From positions 1-64,000 of the forward strand of contig DATKLL010000003.1 in the NCBI GenBank assembly GCA_035542475.1: a stretch of 64,000 nucleotides of DNA, written 5' to 3'. Numbering within the stretch: position 1 is the stretch's first letter; the number at the start of each line of letters is the position of its first letter. Made by a program: the position numbers and the translations under genes. This document shows positions 1 through 8,921 of this stretch, one piece after another. Source of the stretch: DATKLL01 sp035542475. GTDB taxonomy: Bacteria > Desulfobacterota > Syntrophia > Syntrophales > UBA2185. The notes beneath the pieces are model-generated. The model saw only the letters and a list, made by a program, of their open reading frames with translations, searched no databases and was not told the DNA's origin.

Positions 1-455
1 TTCTTTGCCTGGATGACAATAGTCCCGGCGATCTTATCGTGCCAGCCCTGCTTTTTTCTGTCGAATGCAATCCAAATGAACCCCAGGTAAAATACCATAC
101 CCGAGATGAGATATCCCACCCATCTTAGAAAGCCGATCCCCAGGGTCATTTTTTCTCCCGTTGATTGCACGACCTGAAGGCCCAAAATCATCTTTCCGAA
201 TGTCTGTCCCGTGGTACCGTGAAAATATGTAAAATAAAACATGCTTATAAAGGCAATTATTAAGAAGTAGAGGAGCATAAAAGTCATGGATACTTCCAAA
301 AGTCTCTCCGGCAACAGCTCACTGTAATCAGACAAAAAGCCAAGACTCAGGGTCAGCATTCCAACAAATAAAATAAAGACGGAGGTGACAAAGAGAATAA
401 TCTTGTCAATAAAAAACGCCATCATTCTTCGCCAGAAACCGCCGTAATGATCCAC
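1..455 (-). CDS. RDD family membrane protein, C-terminus beyond window
   Basis: Reading the minus strand from a GTG at 455 gives an open frame to the window edge (about 151 residues, stop off-window). The N-terminus reads VDHYGGFWRRMMAFFIDKII, typical of RDD proteins, followed by two or three hydrophobic segments. Near the edge it reads FDRKKQGWHDKIAGTIVI, the conserved RDD C-terminal signature. The GTG start is supported by an AGGGGAGGT ribosome site about 12 bases upstream and by lying 6 bases after the rsmE stop, so it looks co-transcribed with rsmE and prmA. RDD proteins are small integral membrane proteins of mostly unknown function, some linked to ion transport. The family call is seen in sequence; no function is inferred. 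Confidence 0.8.
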   Translation of the reverse strand, partial: MDHYGGFWRRMMAFFIDKIILFVTSVFILFVGMLTLSLGFLSDYSELLPERLLEVSMTFMLLYFLIIAFISMFYFTYFHGTTGQTFGKMILGLQVVQSTGEKMTLGIGFLRWVGYLISGMVFYLGFIWIAFDRKKQGWHDKIAGTIVIQAK

Positions 456-461
456 GAGTAC

Positions 462-1235
462 TCAGTCTACCTCCCCTTTAAGATCGCCTCCGAAAATTCC
501 TTTTTCGTACTGAATAATGGAAAGGATGGCAAGAGCAGCTGTCTCCACCTTCAATATATTCCTGCCCAAACTCACAGATATAAATCCTTTTTCCACAGCA
601 ACATCAACCTCTTCTTTTGAAAATCCCCCTTCCGGACCTACTACAGCAACAATACTTTTCACGCCGTTATATTTTTCGTCGCGCAATACCTGTTTGATGC
701 CCCTTGCAGACTCTTCTTCCCAGAAAATAAGTTTAAGCTTCTCCGTTTCGTCAGAAGCGATTACCTCTTCGTAGGATAGGATATTGCTGACTTCCGGAAT
801 ATCCACTCTCCCGCACTGCCTTGCTGCTTCAGTCGCGATATTTCGCCATCTTGATATCCTAAATCGGGCTTTGTCCGCCGTAAGACGCGGCACCGATCTT
901 GCCGATTGAAAGGGAACTATCCTGTCCGCACCAAGCTCTGTCGCTTTCTGAATAATAAAGTCCATTTTGTTTGCCTTGGGGAGCGCCTGGTAAACGGTAA
1001 TGTTTACTACTTTATCCGGCATTTTGTCTTTTTTCAGAACCTCAACAGTGATGCCGTCAGAAAAGAACTGTTTAATGACCGTCTCATATTGCCATCCGGT
1101 GCCATCAAAAAGAATCAATTGATCACCCTTATTCATCCTGAGGACGGATTTTACATACCTGAGTTTTTCTTCCCCAAGCTTACATAGATCGCCTCGCTGT
1201 ATCTCGCCGGGAAAATAAATTCTCGGTACTGTCAA
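462..1235 (-). CDS. rsmE: 16S rRNA (uracil-1498 N3)-methyltransferase RsmE
   Basis: 257 residues, the usual length for RsmE. The C-terminal SPOUT knot is clear: VVGPEGGFSKEEVD near residue 200, then VSLGRNILKVETAALAIL with the conserved LG-x-ILR-x-ETA pattern that binds S-adenosylmethionine. The N-terminal part carries the PUA-like RNA-binding fold (RIYFPGEI...HYVLRM-like). It methylates U1498 of 16S rRNA in the assembled small subunit. The start is TTG, one base after the prmA stop, with AAGGGA about 8 bases upstream. The prmA-rsmE pair is a common bacterial arrangement. The family assignment is firm. Confidence 0.95.
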   Translation of the reverse strand: MTVPRIYFPGEIQRGDLCKLGEEKLRYVKSVLRMNKGDQLILFDGTGWQYETVIKQFFSDGITVEVLKKDKMPDKVVNITVYQALPKANKMDFIIQKATELGADRIVPFQSARSVPRLTADKARFRISRWRNIATEAARQCGRVDIPEVSNILSYEEVIASDETEKLKLIFWEEESARGIKQVLRDEKYNGVKSIVAVVGPEGGFSKEEVDVAVEKGFISVSLGRNILKVETAALAILSIIQYEKGIFGGDLKGEVD

Positions 1236-1236
1236 T

Positions 1237-2190
1237 TCATGATCCCTTCTTTTGGAGTATATAGCAAACCCATTCTTTTTCCGTGATGGTGTGGTGCAGG
1301 GTAAATTCGCCAGTTAAGAAGTGCAATTCGATATCACTTTTATTCTGATCAATTATCCCCGAAATAACCAAGTATCCGTCATTTTCAACCAGAGACATCA
1401 AGTGGGTGCGAAGACGTACTAATATCTTTGCTGTCAGGTTTGCAACAATTAGATCAAACGATTCATGGACGGTGGTTACATCTCTATTGATAATTGCTAC
1501 CTTGTCTTCTACGTGATTGATCTTTGCATTCTCACGTGCAATTTCAGCGGCCTTCTTGTCGATGTCCACGCAAACGACCTTTTCCGCGCCTAATTTTGCA
1601 CAGGAGATACCTAAAATACCTGTCCCCGTACCTACGTCGAGCACCCTCCATTTTTTTATCGTCCTGTCTTTCAGAATAATATCTTCAATTGCTTCCAGGC
1701 ACATCCTTGTAGAGGGGTGCTGTCCGGTACCGAACGCCATCCCGGGATCTATCTCGATGACAATGTCCCGGCCTGAGGAGGCATATCTCTCCCACGTGGG
1801 TTTGATGACTATGTTTTTGCTGACCCGCAGGGGTTTGAAATATTTTTTCCATTCTTCCCCCCAGTCCTGGTCCACAACTGCCTCTGTGGCAAGGATCGGT
1901 TCTTCGAGTCCCGGGAATAGCTCAATGAGACTGTCCAGATATGTTTTCAGGGAGGCGATGCGATGCTCCACTCGCATATCAAAAGGTAAATACGCCTTCA
2001 GCACCTCGCGTGTTGCTGATACTTCAGAGTCATCAGGAAATTGATATTCCGATTCTTCCTGAAGCACGCCCTCGGCGCCGATCTCAGTCACGAAGTTCGA
2101 AACCGCATCTACCAACACAGGAGAAACTGACAACTCGATTTTCAGCCACCTTCCCTTTTTTTCTCCCGTTTTCTCACCAAACCCCGGCAT
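1237..2190 (-). CDS. prmA: Ribosomal protein L11 methyltransferase PrmA
   Basis: 317 residues from the ATG at 2190. That start is chosen over an upstream in-frame ATG at 2241 because GGAGG lies 6 bases before it and the protein begins MPGFGEKTGEKKGRWLKIEL, matching the usual PrmA N-terminus. The SAM-binding motif VLDVGTGTGILGISCAKLGA sits in the middle, preceded by FGTGQHPSTRMCL, the PrmA signature. DLIVANLTAKIL is the post-I catalytic-region motif. PrmA trimethylates lysines and the N-terminus of ribosomal protein L11. It is followed one base later by rsmE in a likely operon. Nothing is odd apart from the misleading longer frame. Confidence 0.95.
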   Translation of the reverse strand: MPGFGEKTGEKKGRWLKIELSVSPVLVDAVSNFVTEIGAEGVLQEESEYQFPDDSEVSATREVLKAYLPFDMRVEHRIASLKTYLDSLIELFPGLEEPILATEAVVDQDWGEEWKKYFKPLRVSKNIVIKPTWERYASSGRDIVIEIDPGMAFGTGQHPSTRMCLEAIEDIILKDRTIKKWRVLDVGTGTGILGISCAKLGAEKVVCVDIDKKAAEIARENAKINHVEDKVAIINRDVTTVHESFDLIVANLTAKILVRLRTHLMSLVENDGYLVISGIIDQNKSDIELHFLTGEFTLHHTITEKEWVCYILQKKGS

Positions 2191-2320
2191 GTGCAACCTC
2201 CTATACCTATATATACTTTTATATCTTCTTTTTGGTGACATTTCAAGCAGCTTGAATTATCAGAACTTTCATGATAGTTTACATAAGTTTTCATTCTCGC
2301 TAAAGAAAAAAGGAATTGCA

Positions 2321-2968
2321 TTGAAATACTATCCGATATGTTTTGATATAACAAATAAAAGATGCATCGTTGTAGGCGGTGGCGAGGTAGCCGAAAGAAA
2401 AGTGAAGAGGCTCCTTGACTTCGGCGCCCGTGTTGCTGTGATCGGAAAGAAGCTTACACCTCGTCTTAAAACCATGAAAAAAGAAGGCCGAATTGATCAC
2501 ATCGATGCCGAATACGACAAGGCATTCATCAACGACGCTTTTCTGGTAATAGGCGCTACGGACAGGGATGACATAAACGCGAATATCTCCCGGGATGGGA
2601 GGGAAAAGAGAATCCCCGTAAACATTGTTGATGACCCTGAAAAATGTGACTTTATCCTTCCTTCACTTCTCGAACAGGGAGACCTTTTGATCGCTGTATC
2701 GACAGGCGGAAAAAGCCCGGCCCTGGCAAAAAAATTAAGAGAGGATTTGGAAAAGCTGTATGGTCCTGAATATCAAACACTGCTCAAGGTGATGGGCAGT
2801 CTCAGAGAAAAGCTGGTAACGAAGGGACATTCATCCGACGAGAACAAGCCGTTATTTGAAGCGGTCGTTCATTCGGACATCCTTCAACACATAAAAGACA
2901 AAAACTGGAAAAAGGTAAAAAAGATCATTCATGATATTGCCGGTGCAGATATAGAGGTCGGTGAATAA
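2321..2968 (+). CDS. Precorrin-2 dehydrogenase / sirohydrochlorin ferrochelatase (siroheme synthase N-domain)
   Basis: 215 residues from a TTG at 2321, with AAGGA 8 bases upstream. The frame is open back to 2189, but the extra N-terminus is unlike the family. The protein starts LKYYPICFDITNKRCIVVGG, then GGGEVAERKVKRLL, the NAD-binding loop of Met8/CysG-N proteins. Later FDI...ISTGGKSPALAKKLRE is the conserved C-terminal stretch of the dehydrogenase/chelatase domain. It oxidises precorrin-2 to sirohydrochlorin and may insert iron to make siroheme. It heads a tetrapyrrole operon that also encodes the uroporphyrinogen methyltransferase making its substrate. Whether it chelates iron itself cannot be told from sequence. 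Confidence 0.9.
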   Translation: MKYYPICFDITNKRCIVVGGGEVAERKVKRLLDFGARVAVIGKKLTPRLKTMKKEGRIDHIDAEYDKAFINDAFLVIGATDRDDINANISRDGREKRIPVNIVDDPEKCDFILPSLLEQGDLLIAVSTGGKSPALAKKLREDLEKLYGPEYQTLLKVMGSLREKLVTKGHSSDENKPLFEAVVHSDILQHIKDKNWKKVKKIIHDIAGADIEVGE

Positions 2969-2974
2969 ACTAAT

Positions 2975-3790
2975 ATGGATATTCTTTTTTTAAAGGCAGC
3001 CCTCGTTGTTTATCTCATTAGTTCCCTGGGATACATATGTTCTCTGTATGTAAAGAGGGTATTGGTGGCCAAGGTGTCCACGTGGGTTCTCTTCCTGGCT
3101 TTCATTTTACATACAATGTTTTTCCTATTCAGATACGTTCAAACAGGGCAGACACCCATAATCAGCCTTCATGAAACCCTCTCTTTTTTCGCCTGGGCAA
3201 TGGCGGGTATTTATCTCGCGCTGCAATTGAAAACGAAGACCAGGATCCTGGGCGCCTTTGTTTCCCCCATGACTTTTTTGCTCATGATCGCGGCGTCGCC
3301 GGGCCTGGGAGGTCACGTCTTTCTTCCGGACATACTTCAGAGCAACCTGGTACCTGTTCACGTGTTCTTCACTGTGACAGGCGAGGCCCTTTTCGCTCTG
3401 GCTTCCTGCGCAGGCGTCATGTATCTGATCCAGGAAGGTTTGATTAAAAATAAAAAGATGAGCGGCTTTATCAGAATACTCCCGTCCCTCACAGACCTGG
3501 ACAGGATCAACCACATGTGTCTCATGTGGGGATTTCCGCTGCTGACATTGGGTGTCCTGGTGGGTTCTATCTGGGCCAGAACCGCCTGGGGAAGCCTCTG
3601 GCAATGGGACCCCAAGCAGGTATGGGCACTTACAGCATGGCTTGCCTATGCCCTGCTTCTGCATCAAAGATTAGCCATAGGCTGGAAAGGGCGCAAAGCG
3701 GCCCTTTTTTCCATACTGGCTTTTGCACTTCTCCTTGTTTCACTTGTCGTCATCAATATGTTCTTTGTAACAGCTCATACTTTCATTTAA
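2975..3790 (+). CDS. CcsA/HemX-type cytochrome c assembly membrane protein
   Basis: 271 residues with about eight hydrophobic segments. Near residue 205 it carries WGSLWQWDPKQVWALTAW, the tryptophan-rich (WWD-type) heme-handling signature of CcsA/CcmC/HemX proteins. Histidines at the N-terminal side (LHTMFF, SLHE) and C-terminal side (TAHTF, LLHQRLA) fit axial heme ligands in this family. It lies 6 bases after the siroheme gene and 4 bases before hemA. In many bacteria a HemX-like protein precedes hemA and modulates GluTR levels; in others CcsA works in System II cytochrome c maturation. No CcsB/ResB partner is in the window, so the HemX-like role is as likely as cytochrome assembly. Confidence 0.85.
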   Translation: MDILFLKAALVVYLISSLGYICSLYVKRVLVAKVSTWVLFLAFILHTMFFLFRYVQTGQTPIISLHETLSFFAWAMAGIYLALQLKTKTRILGAFVSPMTFLLMIAASPGLGGHVFLPDILQSNLVPVHVFFTVTGEALFALASCAGVMYLIQEGLIKNKKMSGFIRILPSLTDLDRINHMCLMWGFPLLTLGVLVGSIWARTAWGSLWQWDPKQVWALTAWLAYALLLHQRLAIGWKGRKAALFSILAFALLLVSLVVINMFFVTAHTFI

Positions 3791-3794
3791 CACT

Positions 3795-5057
3795 ATGAAT
3801 ATCATTCTCATCGGCATGAACCATAAAACAGCACCCCTGGAAATCCGGGAGAGACTTTCTTTGGCCTGCGGAGACAACATCAATCCGCTCATAGAGATAA
3901 TGAATATCCCGCAGATCAAGGAGGCGATATATCTTGCCACCTGTAACCGGGTGGAGGTACTGGCAAACACCCAGGATTTGGGAGGCGCGATAGAAAAGCT
4001 GAAGACCTTTATTCTAAATCACGGCAACCTGTCGTGGGAAGAAATGGCCAGATGCCTCTATCTGTACTACGATCATGAAGCGGTCCGCCATTTCTTTCGG
4101 GTGGCTTCCAGCATCGACTCTCTGGTCATGGGTGAGCCGCAGATCCTGGGACAGGTCAAGGATGCATACCGCATCGCCGTGGAACATAACGCAACAGGCG
4201 TCATACTGAACAAGGTCATCCATCATGCTTTTCGGACAGCAAAAAGGGTCCGAACCGAGACCGGTATCGCCAATAACGCCGTATCCGTCAGCTTTGCCGC
4301 TGTGGAACTGGCCAAGAAGATATTCGGAAGTTTTAAGGGAAAGACCATTCTTCTCATAGGCGCGGGGGAGATGTCGGAACTGGCGGCAAAGCACCTGATC
4401 AATAACGGTGTGGAAAAAATATTCATCACTAATCGAACATACGCGCGCGCCGTACAGATGGCCGACAATTTTTATGGGACTGCCATAGAATTTGAGAAGT
4501 TTTCGGAAAAGCTTCAGGACGTTGATATTGTAATCAGCTCCACGGGCGCCCCGGGTTACGTGATTGACGCATCCATGATCGAGTCAACCCTGCGGAGACG
4601 CAAGAACCGTCTTCTCTTCCTGATCGATATTGCCGTACCGCGGGATATCGACCCTGCTGCGGGTGAAATCGAAAATGTCTACCTTTATAATATCGACAAC
4701 CTTCAGGATATCGTGGACAGCAACCTGAAAAGCCGCAAGAATGAGGCAGAAAAGGCGGAAGTCATTATCGATGAAGAGATGTCAAAATACATGCAATGGG
4801 TCAGCACTCTTGAAGTTGTGCCGACGATCGTTTCCCTTCGGGAGAAAATGGAGGGCATCATCCGCGGGGAATTGGCGAAATCAGGCGCCTGGATGGAAAG
4901 CCTGTCGGTTGTGGAGAGAAGAAATGTTGAGTTGCTGATCAATTCCATTATAAACAAGATTCTCCACGATCCGATCACCGGACTGAAAGAGGAAAGCCAT
5001 GATAATGGCGCGATGCCTTACATTGCGGTGATCAGAAGGCTGTTCGGGCTGGATTAA
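3795..5057 (+). CDS. hemA: Glutamyl-tRNA reductase HemA
   Basis: 420 residues, normal for GluTR. The nucleophile Cys50 lies in ATCNRVEV. The substrate-binding stretch SSIDSLVMGEPQILGQVKDA and the NADPH Rossmann motif LLIGAGEMSELAAKHL follow, then the dimerisation helix region near the C-terminus. The enzyme reduces glutamyl-tRNA to glutamate-1-semialdehyde, the committed step of C5-pathway tetrapyrrole synthesis. The next enzyme, HemL, is not in the window. The start is the first ATG, 4 bases after ccsA/hemX. GluTR is often feedback-regulated by heme, but no regulatory element is visible here. Confidence 0.97.
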   Translation: MNIILIGMNHKTAPLEIRERLSLACGDNINPLIEIMNIPQIKEAIYLATCNRVEVLANTQDLGGAIEKLKTFILNHGNLSWEEMARCLYLYYDHEAVRHFFRVASSIDSLVMGEPQILGQVKDAYRIAVEHNATGVILNKVIHHAFRTAKRVRTETGIANNAVSVSFAAVELAKKIFGSFKGKTILLIGAGEMSELAAKHLINNGVEKIFITNRTYARAVQMADNFYGTAIEFEKFSEKLQDVDIVISSTGAPGYVIDASMIESTLRRRKNRLLFLIDIAVPRDIDPAAGEIENVYLYNIDNLQDIVDSNLKSRKNEAEKAEVIIDEEMSKYMQWVSTLEVVPTIVSLREKMEGIIRGELAKSGAWMESLSVVERRNVELLINSIINKILHDPITGLKEESHDNGAMPYIAVIRRLFGLD

Positions 5058-5085
5058 ATAGGGAGACGGGAACATTAAACACACA

Positions 5086-6024
5086 TTGAAAATAGGCACA
5101 CGGGGAAGCGCCCTGGCACTTACGCAGGCACGCGGGATTGCGGAAAAGATAAAAGAACATTGGCCAGATATTACCGTTGACATCGTTGTGATTAAAACCA
5201 AAGGGGATATCCTTCAAGACGTCCCTCTGGCGAAGATAGGCGGGAAGGGCCTGTTCGTCAAGGAAATCGAAGATGCCCTTTTTCGTGGTGAAGCAGACAT
5301 TGCCGTGCACAGTGTGAAGGATGTGCCTGCGGAACTGCCCGACGGCCTGGAAATAGGCGTCATGTCCGAAAGAGAAGACCCGCGGGATATACTGATTTCG
5401 AAAGACGGGAGAAAGATCGAGGATATGACCGCAGGCGCACGCATCGGCACAGGGTCCCTGAGGAGGGGTTTCCAGCTCCGCCATATATTTCCAAAGATGG
5501 AAATTATACCCCTGCGGGGCAATCTGAATACGCGGATCAAAAAAATACACACAGAAAACCTCGACGGCATCATCGTGGCGGCGGCAGGAATGAAACGTAT
5601 GGGATGGACAGACCGGATCACGCAGTTTATACCCACGGAAATTATGCTCCCCTCCGTGGGGCAGGGGGCGCTCGGCCTGGAAATAAGAAAGGACGATGAC
5701 AATACCCGCAAAACCGTATCCTTCCTCAATCATCCACAAACATGGCTGGAAGTAACTGCGGAACGTGCCTTCCTGAAGAGGCTGGGCGGTGGCTGCCAGT
5801 TGCCTATCGCCGCTTACGGAATAAAGCAGGACGATAACCTGACACTGACCGGCCTTCTGGGAAGTCTCGATGGTACGGCGTTGATAAGAGATGAGGTAAT
5901 GGGGCACAGCAAAGACGCCGAGAGTCTGGGTGTACTGCTCGGCGAGAGGCTTTTAGCAAAAGGGGGACAGGCCATCCTCGATGAAGTTTATAAAAAGGGA
6001 AATGTCTGTGTTGAAACAAGGTAA
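5086..6024 (+). CDS. hemC: Hydroxymethylbilane synthase (porphobilinogen deaminase) HemC
   Basis: About 312 residues. It opens LKIGTRGSALALTQAR, the canonical HemC start, and has VHSVKDVP near residue 70. LGGGCQLPIAAY near residue 235 contains the cysteine that carries the dipyrromethane cofactor. The enzyme polymerises four porphobilinogens. Start choice is uncertain: the TTG at 5086 is 20 bases from the purine-rich GGGAG at 5061. An in-frame ATT at 5074 sits at normal spacing (about 8 bases) and would give the usual I/MKHTLKIGTRG N-terminus, so a rare AUU start is possible. The gene overlaps the start of the cobA-hemD fusion. Confidence 0.95.
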   Translation: MKIGTRGSALALTQARGIAEKIKEHWPDITVDIVVIKTKGDILQDVPLAKIGGKGLFVKEIEDALFRGEADIAVHSVKDVPAELPDGLEIGVMSEREDPRDILISKDGRKIEDMTAGARIGTGSLRRGFQLRHIFPKMEIIPLRGNLNTRIKKIHTENLDGIIVAAAGMKRMGWTDRITQFIPTEIMLPSVGQGALGLEIRKDDDNTRKTVSFLNHPQTWLEVTAERAFLKRLGGGCQLPIAAYGIKQDDNLTLTGLLGSLDGTALIRDEVMGHSKDAESLGVLLGERLLAKGGQAILDEVYKKGNVCVETR

Positions 6025-7534
6025 GGTTTATATCATCGGCGCGGGACCGGGTGATCCCGGCCTGATAACAGTCAAAGGTCTGATGTGCCTCAAGGAAGCA
6101 GACGTTGTCATCTATGACTACCTGGTAAATGAGGAGATCATCAACCAGGCAAGGGAATCGGCACGTCTGATATACGCGGGGAAAAAAGGCGGAGCGCATA
6201 CAATGCCCCAGGAGGAGATAAACCGGTGCCTTGTGGATGAAGCCAGGCAGGGAAACATAGTGGCCAGACTCAAGGGAGGAGATCCCTTCGTCTTCGGGAG
6301 GGGCGGGGAAGAAGCGGAAATCCTGGCGCAGTCCGGCATCCCTTTTGAAATTATTCCGGGCGTGACGTCTGCTGTTGCGGTACCTGCGTATGCGGGCATC
6401 CCGCTGACACATCGCGACTACACCTCCACACTGGCCTTTGTAACAGGGCATGAAGACCCGACAAAAGAGGAAAGCGATATAGATTGGAAAACACTGGCTG
6501 GGATTGGGACCGTCGTATTTCTCATGGGGGTCAAGAATCTCCGCCAGATCACAACCAATCTGATGGTTTATGGCAAACATGTGGATACGCCTGCCGCCCT
6601 GATCCGCTGGGGGACGACAGAAGATCAGGAAACCATGACGGGTACCCTCAGCGACATTGTGAAGAAAGCAGAAGACCGGAAATTTTCACCCCCGGCTATC
6701 CTGGTGATCGGAGAAGTAGTAAACCTGCGCGACGTCTTAAACTGGTTCGAATCAAAACCGCTCTTTGGAAAGGGCATCGTCATTACAAGACCGGAAGCAC
6801 AGGCGGAAGAATTCAGCAGCCTTCTTCACGCCCAGGGAGCCAGGGTTATCCACTTTCCCACGATCAAAATTGCACCGGCAGAAAGTTATGAAGGTCTGGA
6901 CCAGGCAATCGGTCATCTCTCGCAATACCAGTGGATTATATTTACGAGCGCCAACGGAGTGGATTTCTTTTTGAAGCGTCTTAAAGAAATGGGCAGAGAT
7001 CTGCGGGACATGAAAGACATACAAATATGCGCCATCGGCCCTGCGACGGCGGCAAAGATAGTGAAACTGGGAATACGGGTTGATGTCGTGCCGGAAGAGT
7101 TTATATCCGAGGGGATAGTCAGAGAGTTCGAGAAACTTAATTTAAAAGGAAGCAGTGTCCTTCTCCCGCGGGCGGAGATGGCCCGAGATGTCATACCCGA
7201 AGGACTTGCGAAGCTGGGCGCAAAGGTCGACATCGTCACGGCATATCGAACGGTGAATTCAGGAAGAGACAAGGCGGAGCTGGAAAAGTTGATCAGAGAG
7301 GGAAAGGTGGACGTGATCACATTTACCAGCCCCTCCACAGTGACGAACTTTATAGAGATCATGGGACAGAATTATGTCATGCCTTCGCAAATAAAGATCG
7401 CGTGTATCGGCCCGGTTACCGCTGCGGCTGTGAAAAAGGCGGGGCTTCAAGTGGATATCCTACAGGAGCGTTATACTGTACCCGGCATGGTGGAAAAACT
7501 GGCAGAATATTTCGGTAAAAAATATGAACACTAA
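6002..7534 (+). CDS. cobA-hemD: Uroporphyrinogen-III C-methyltransferase / uroporphyrinogen-III synthase fusion (CobA-HemD)
   Basis: About 510 residues with two domains. Residues 1-245 are a SUMT methyltransferase: KVYIIGAGPGDPGLITVKGL, RLKGGDPFVFGRGGEEAE and GIPLTHRDYTSTLAFVTGHE are all family signatures. Residues 260-510 are HemD: ITRPEAQAEEFSSLL, IIFTSANGVDFF and DVITFTSPSTVTNF. The protein therefore makes uroporphyrinogen III and converts it to precorrin-2 for siroheme. Such fusions are known in anaerobes. Its start overlaps the hemC end. ATG at 6002 has only 2 bases between GGGA and start, so GTG at 6008 or TTG at 6011 are reasonable alternatives. Confidence 0.95.
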   Translation: MSVLKQGKVYIIGAGPGDPGLITVKGLMCLKEADVVIYDYLVNEEIINQARESARLIYAGKKGGAHTMPQEEINRCLVDEARQGNIVARLKGGDPFVFGRGGEEAEILAQSGIPFEIIPGVTSAVAVPAYAGIPLTHRDYTSTLAFVTGHEDPTKEESDIDWKTLAGIGTVVFLMGVKNLRQITTNLMVYGKHVDTPAALIRWGTTEDQETMTGTLSDIVKKAEDRKFSPPAILVIGEVVNLRDVLNWFESKPLFGKGIVITRPEAQAEEFSSLLHAQGARVIHFPTIKIAPAESYEGLDQAIGHLSQYQWIIFTSANGVDFFLKRLKEMGRDLRDMKDIQICAIGPATAAKIVKLGIRVDVVPEEFISEGIVREFEKLNLKGSSVLLPRAEMARDVIPEGLAKLGAKVDIVTAYRTVNSGRDKAELEKLIREGKVDVITFTSPSTVTNFIEIMGQNYVMPSQIKIACIGPVTAAAVKKAGLQVDILQERYTVPGMVEKLAEYFGKKYEH

Positions 7535-7553
7535 AAGAAACAAGGAGTAAACT

Positions 7554-8528
7554 ATGTACTTTCCTTCATATCGGCCGCGGCGTCTCAGAAAAAAAGAAAA
7601 TTTCCGGAGAATGGTCAGGGAAACAAAACTATCCGTTGATGATCTTGTGTACCCTCTGTTCGCAACCTTCGGGAAGAATGTGAAGAAGCCGATTAATTCC
7701 ATGCCCGGACATTTTCAGATGTCCATTGATAACATTGTCAAGGAGGCCGAGAAAGCACAGGATCTGGGAATACCCGCTATTCTTTTATTTGGCATCCCGG
7801 ATAAAAAGGATGAATCGGCGTCCGGCGCCTTCATCAGAGAAGGCGTCATACAGCAGGCTGTAAAAAAGATCAAAGACAAGATACCCGACATTATGGTTGT
7901 TACCGATGTGTGCCTATGTGAATACACCAGCCACGGTCACTGCGGTATGATCGAAAAGGGGGACGTGGACAATGACATCACCATCGAGATCCTCGCGGAA
8001 ACCGCCGTGTCTCATGCGAAGGCCGGGGCGGACATGGTTGCGCCCTCCGCCATGATGGACGGCCAGGTCGGAGCTATCCGGGAAGCCCTGGACGAAGCGG
8101 GTTATGAAAATCTTCCGATCATGGCTTACTCCGCCAAATATGCGTCCTGTTTTTACGGGCCTTTCCGCGAGGCAGCCGAAAGCGCCCCCAAATTCGGGGA
8201 CCGCAAATCCTATCAGATGGACCCGGCAAACATTGATGAGGCTATGCGTGAGATCAGTCTCGATGTGGAGGAAGGAGCCGATATAATCATGGTGAAACCT
8301 GCCCTTCCCTACCTCGACGTCATCCGTCGCGCCCGTGAGGAATTTGATCTGCCGCTGGCGGCCTACAATGTTAGCGGAGAGTTTTCCATGATTAAGGCGG
8401 CCGCTAAGCTCGGCTGGATAGATGGTGAAAAAGCGATGGTCGAATCTCTTACCTCGATCAAGAGGGCTGGGGCGGACATCATTATCACCTATTTCGCCCC
8501 GGAGATGGCAAAGCTTCTCCGTAAATAG
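7554..8528 (+). CDS. hemB: Porphobilinogen synthase (delta-aminolevulinic acid dehydratase) HemB
   Basis: 324 residues, typical length. It has the metal-binding DVCLCEYTSHGHCG with cysteines at about 120, 122 and 130, so a zinc-dependent active site is expected. The two catalytic lysines are visible in AYSAKYASCFYGPF (about 195) and IIMVKPALPYLD (about 248, Schiff-base lysine). It condenses two aminolevulinates to porphobilinogen. An AAGGAG ribosome site precedes the ATG at good spacing, 20 bases after cobA-hemD. It acts before hemC in the pathway. Confidence 0.97.
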   Translation: MYFPSYRPRRLRKKENFRRMVRETKLSVDDLVYPLFATFGKNVKKPINSMPGHFQMSIDNIVKEAEKAQDLGIPAILLFGIPDKKDESASGAFIREGVIQQAVKKIKDKIPDIMVVTDVCLCEYTSHGHCGMIEKGDVDNDITIEILAETAVSHAKAGADMVAPSAMMDGQVGAIREALDEAGYENLPIMAYSAKYASCFYGPFREAAESAPKFGDRKSYQMDPANIDEAMREISLDVEEGADIIMVKPALPYLDVIRRAREEFDLPLAAYNVSGEFSMIKAAAKLGWIDGEKAMVESLTSIKRAGADIIITYFAPEMAKLLRK

Positions 8529-8559
8529 TCCGGTATTTGTCTTTCAAGAGAGGATAATT

Positions 8560-8910
8560 ATGAAGATAAAAAAATATTCCGATGTCAAACCCACACATTT
8601 TGAAAGCGATAAAGTAAAGGGAGTCGCAGGACGTGTTCTCATCGGCAAGAATGACGGTGCGAATAATTTTTGTATGCGCATCTTTGAGATCGCCGCTGGA
8701 GGACATACCCCCAAACATTCTCATGATTGGGAACATGAAATATTCGTCCATGCGGGAGAGGGCGAAATTTACAGCAGCGGGGGATGGAATTCAATCAAAG
8801 CAGGAAATGTTTTGTTTGTGCCGGGCGGTGAAGAACATCAAATCAGAAATGCGGGAAACAATCCTTTCGTTTTCGTATGCCTCGTCCCATCGAACGCCCC
8901 TGAGTTATAG
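8560..8910 (+). CDS. Small cupin-domain protein in heme operon
   Basis: 116 residues from the ATG at 8560 with GAGAGGA upstream; the frame is open further back inside hemB, but nothing supports that. A single cupin_2 barrel is clear: GGHTPKHSHDWEHEIFVHAG gives the first metal-binding motif (H-x-H ... E/H) and FVPGGEEHQIRNAGNNPFVF the second. A bound divalent metal is therefore likely. Cupins of this size are enzymes, isomerases or ligand sensors, and no substrate can be read. Its position between hemB and ahbD, in the same direction with short spacing, suggests a supporting role in heme synthesis or metal handling. This is inference. Confidence 0.75.
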   Translation: MKIKKYSDVKPTHFESDKVKGVAGRVLIGKNDGANNFCMRIFEIAAGGHTPKHSHDWEHEIFVHAGEGEIYSSGGWNSIKAGNVLFVPGGEEHQIRNAGNNPFVFVCLVPSNAPEL

Positions 8911-8921
8911 ATAGATTTATA

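Noticed and set aside
3125..3667. 180-residue minus-strand frame inside the CcsA/HemX gene
   Set aside because: It is a shadow of a well-supported gene, with no family motif and no ribosome site.
5032..5907. 291-residue minus-strand frame over hemC
   Set aside because: hemC on the plus strand is certain; the other frame has low-complexity, unmotivated sequence.
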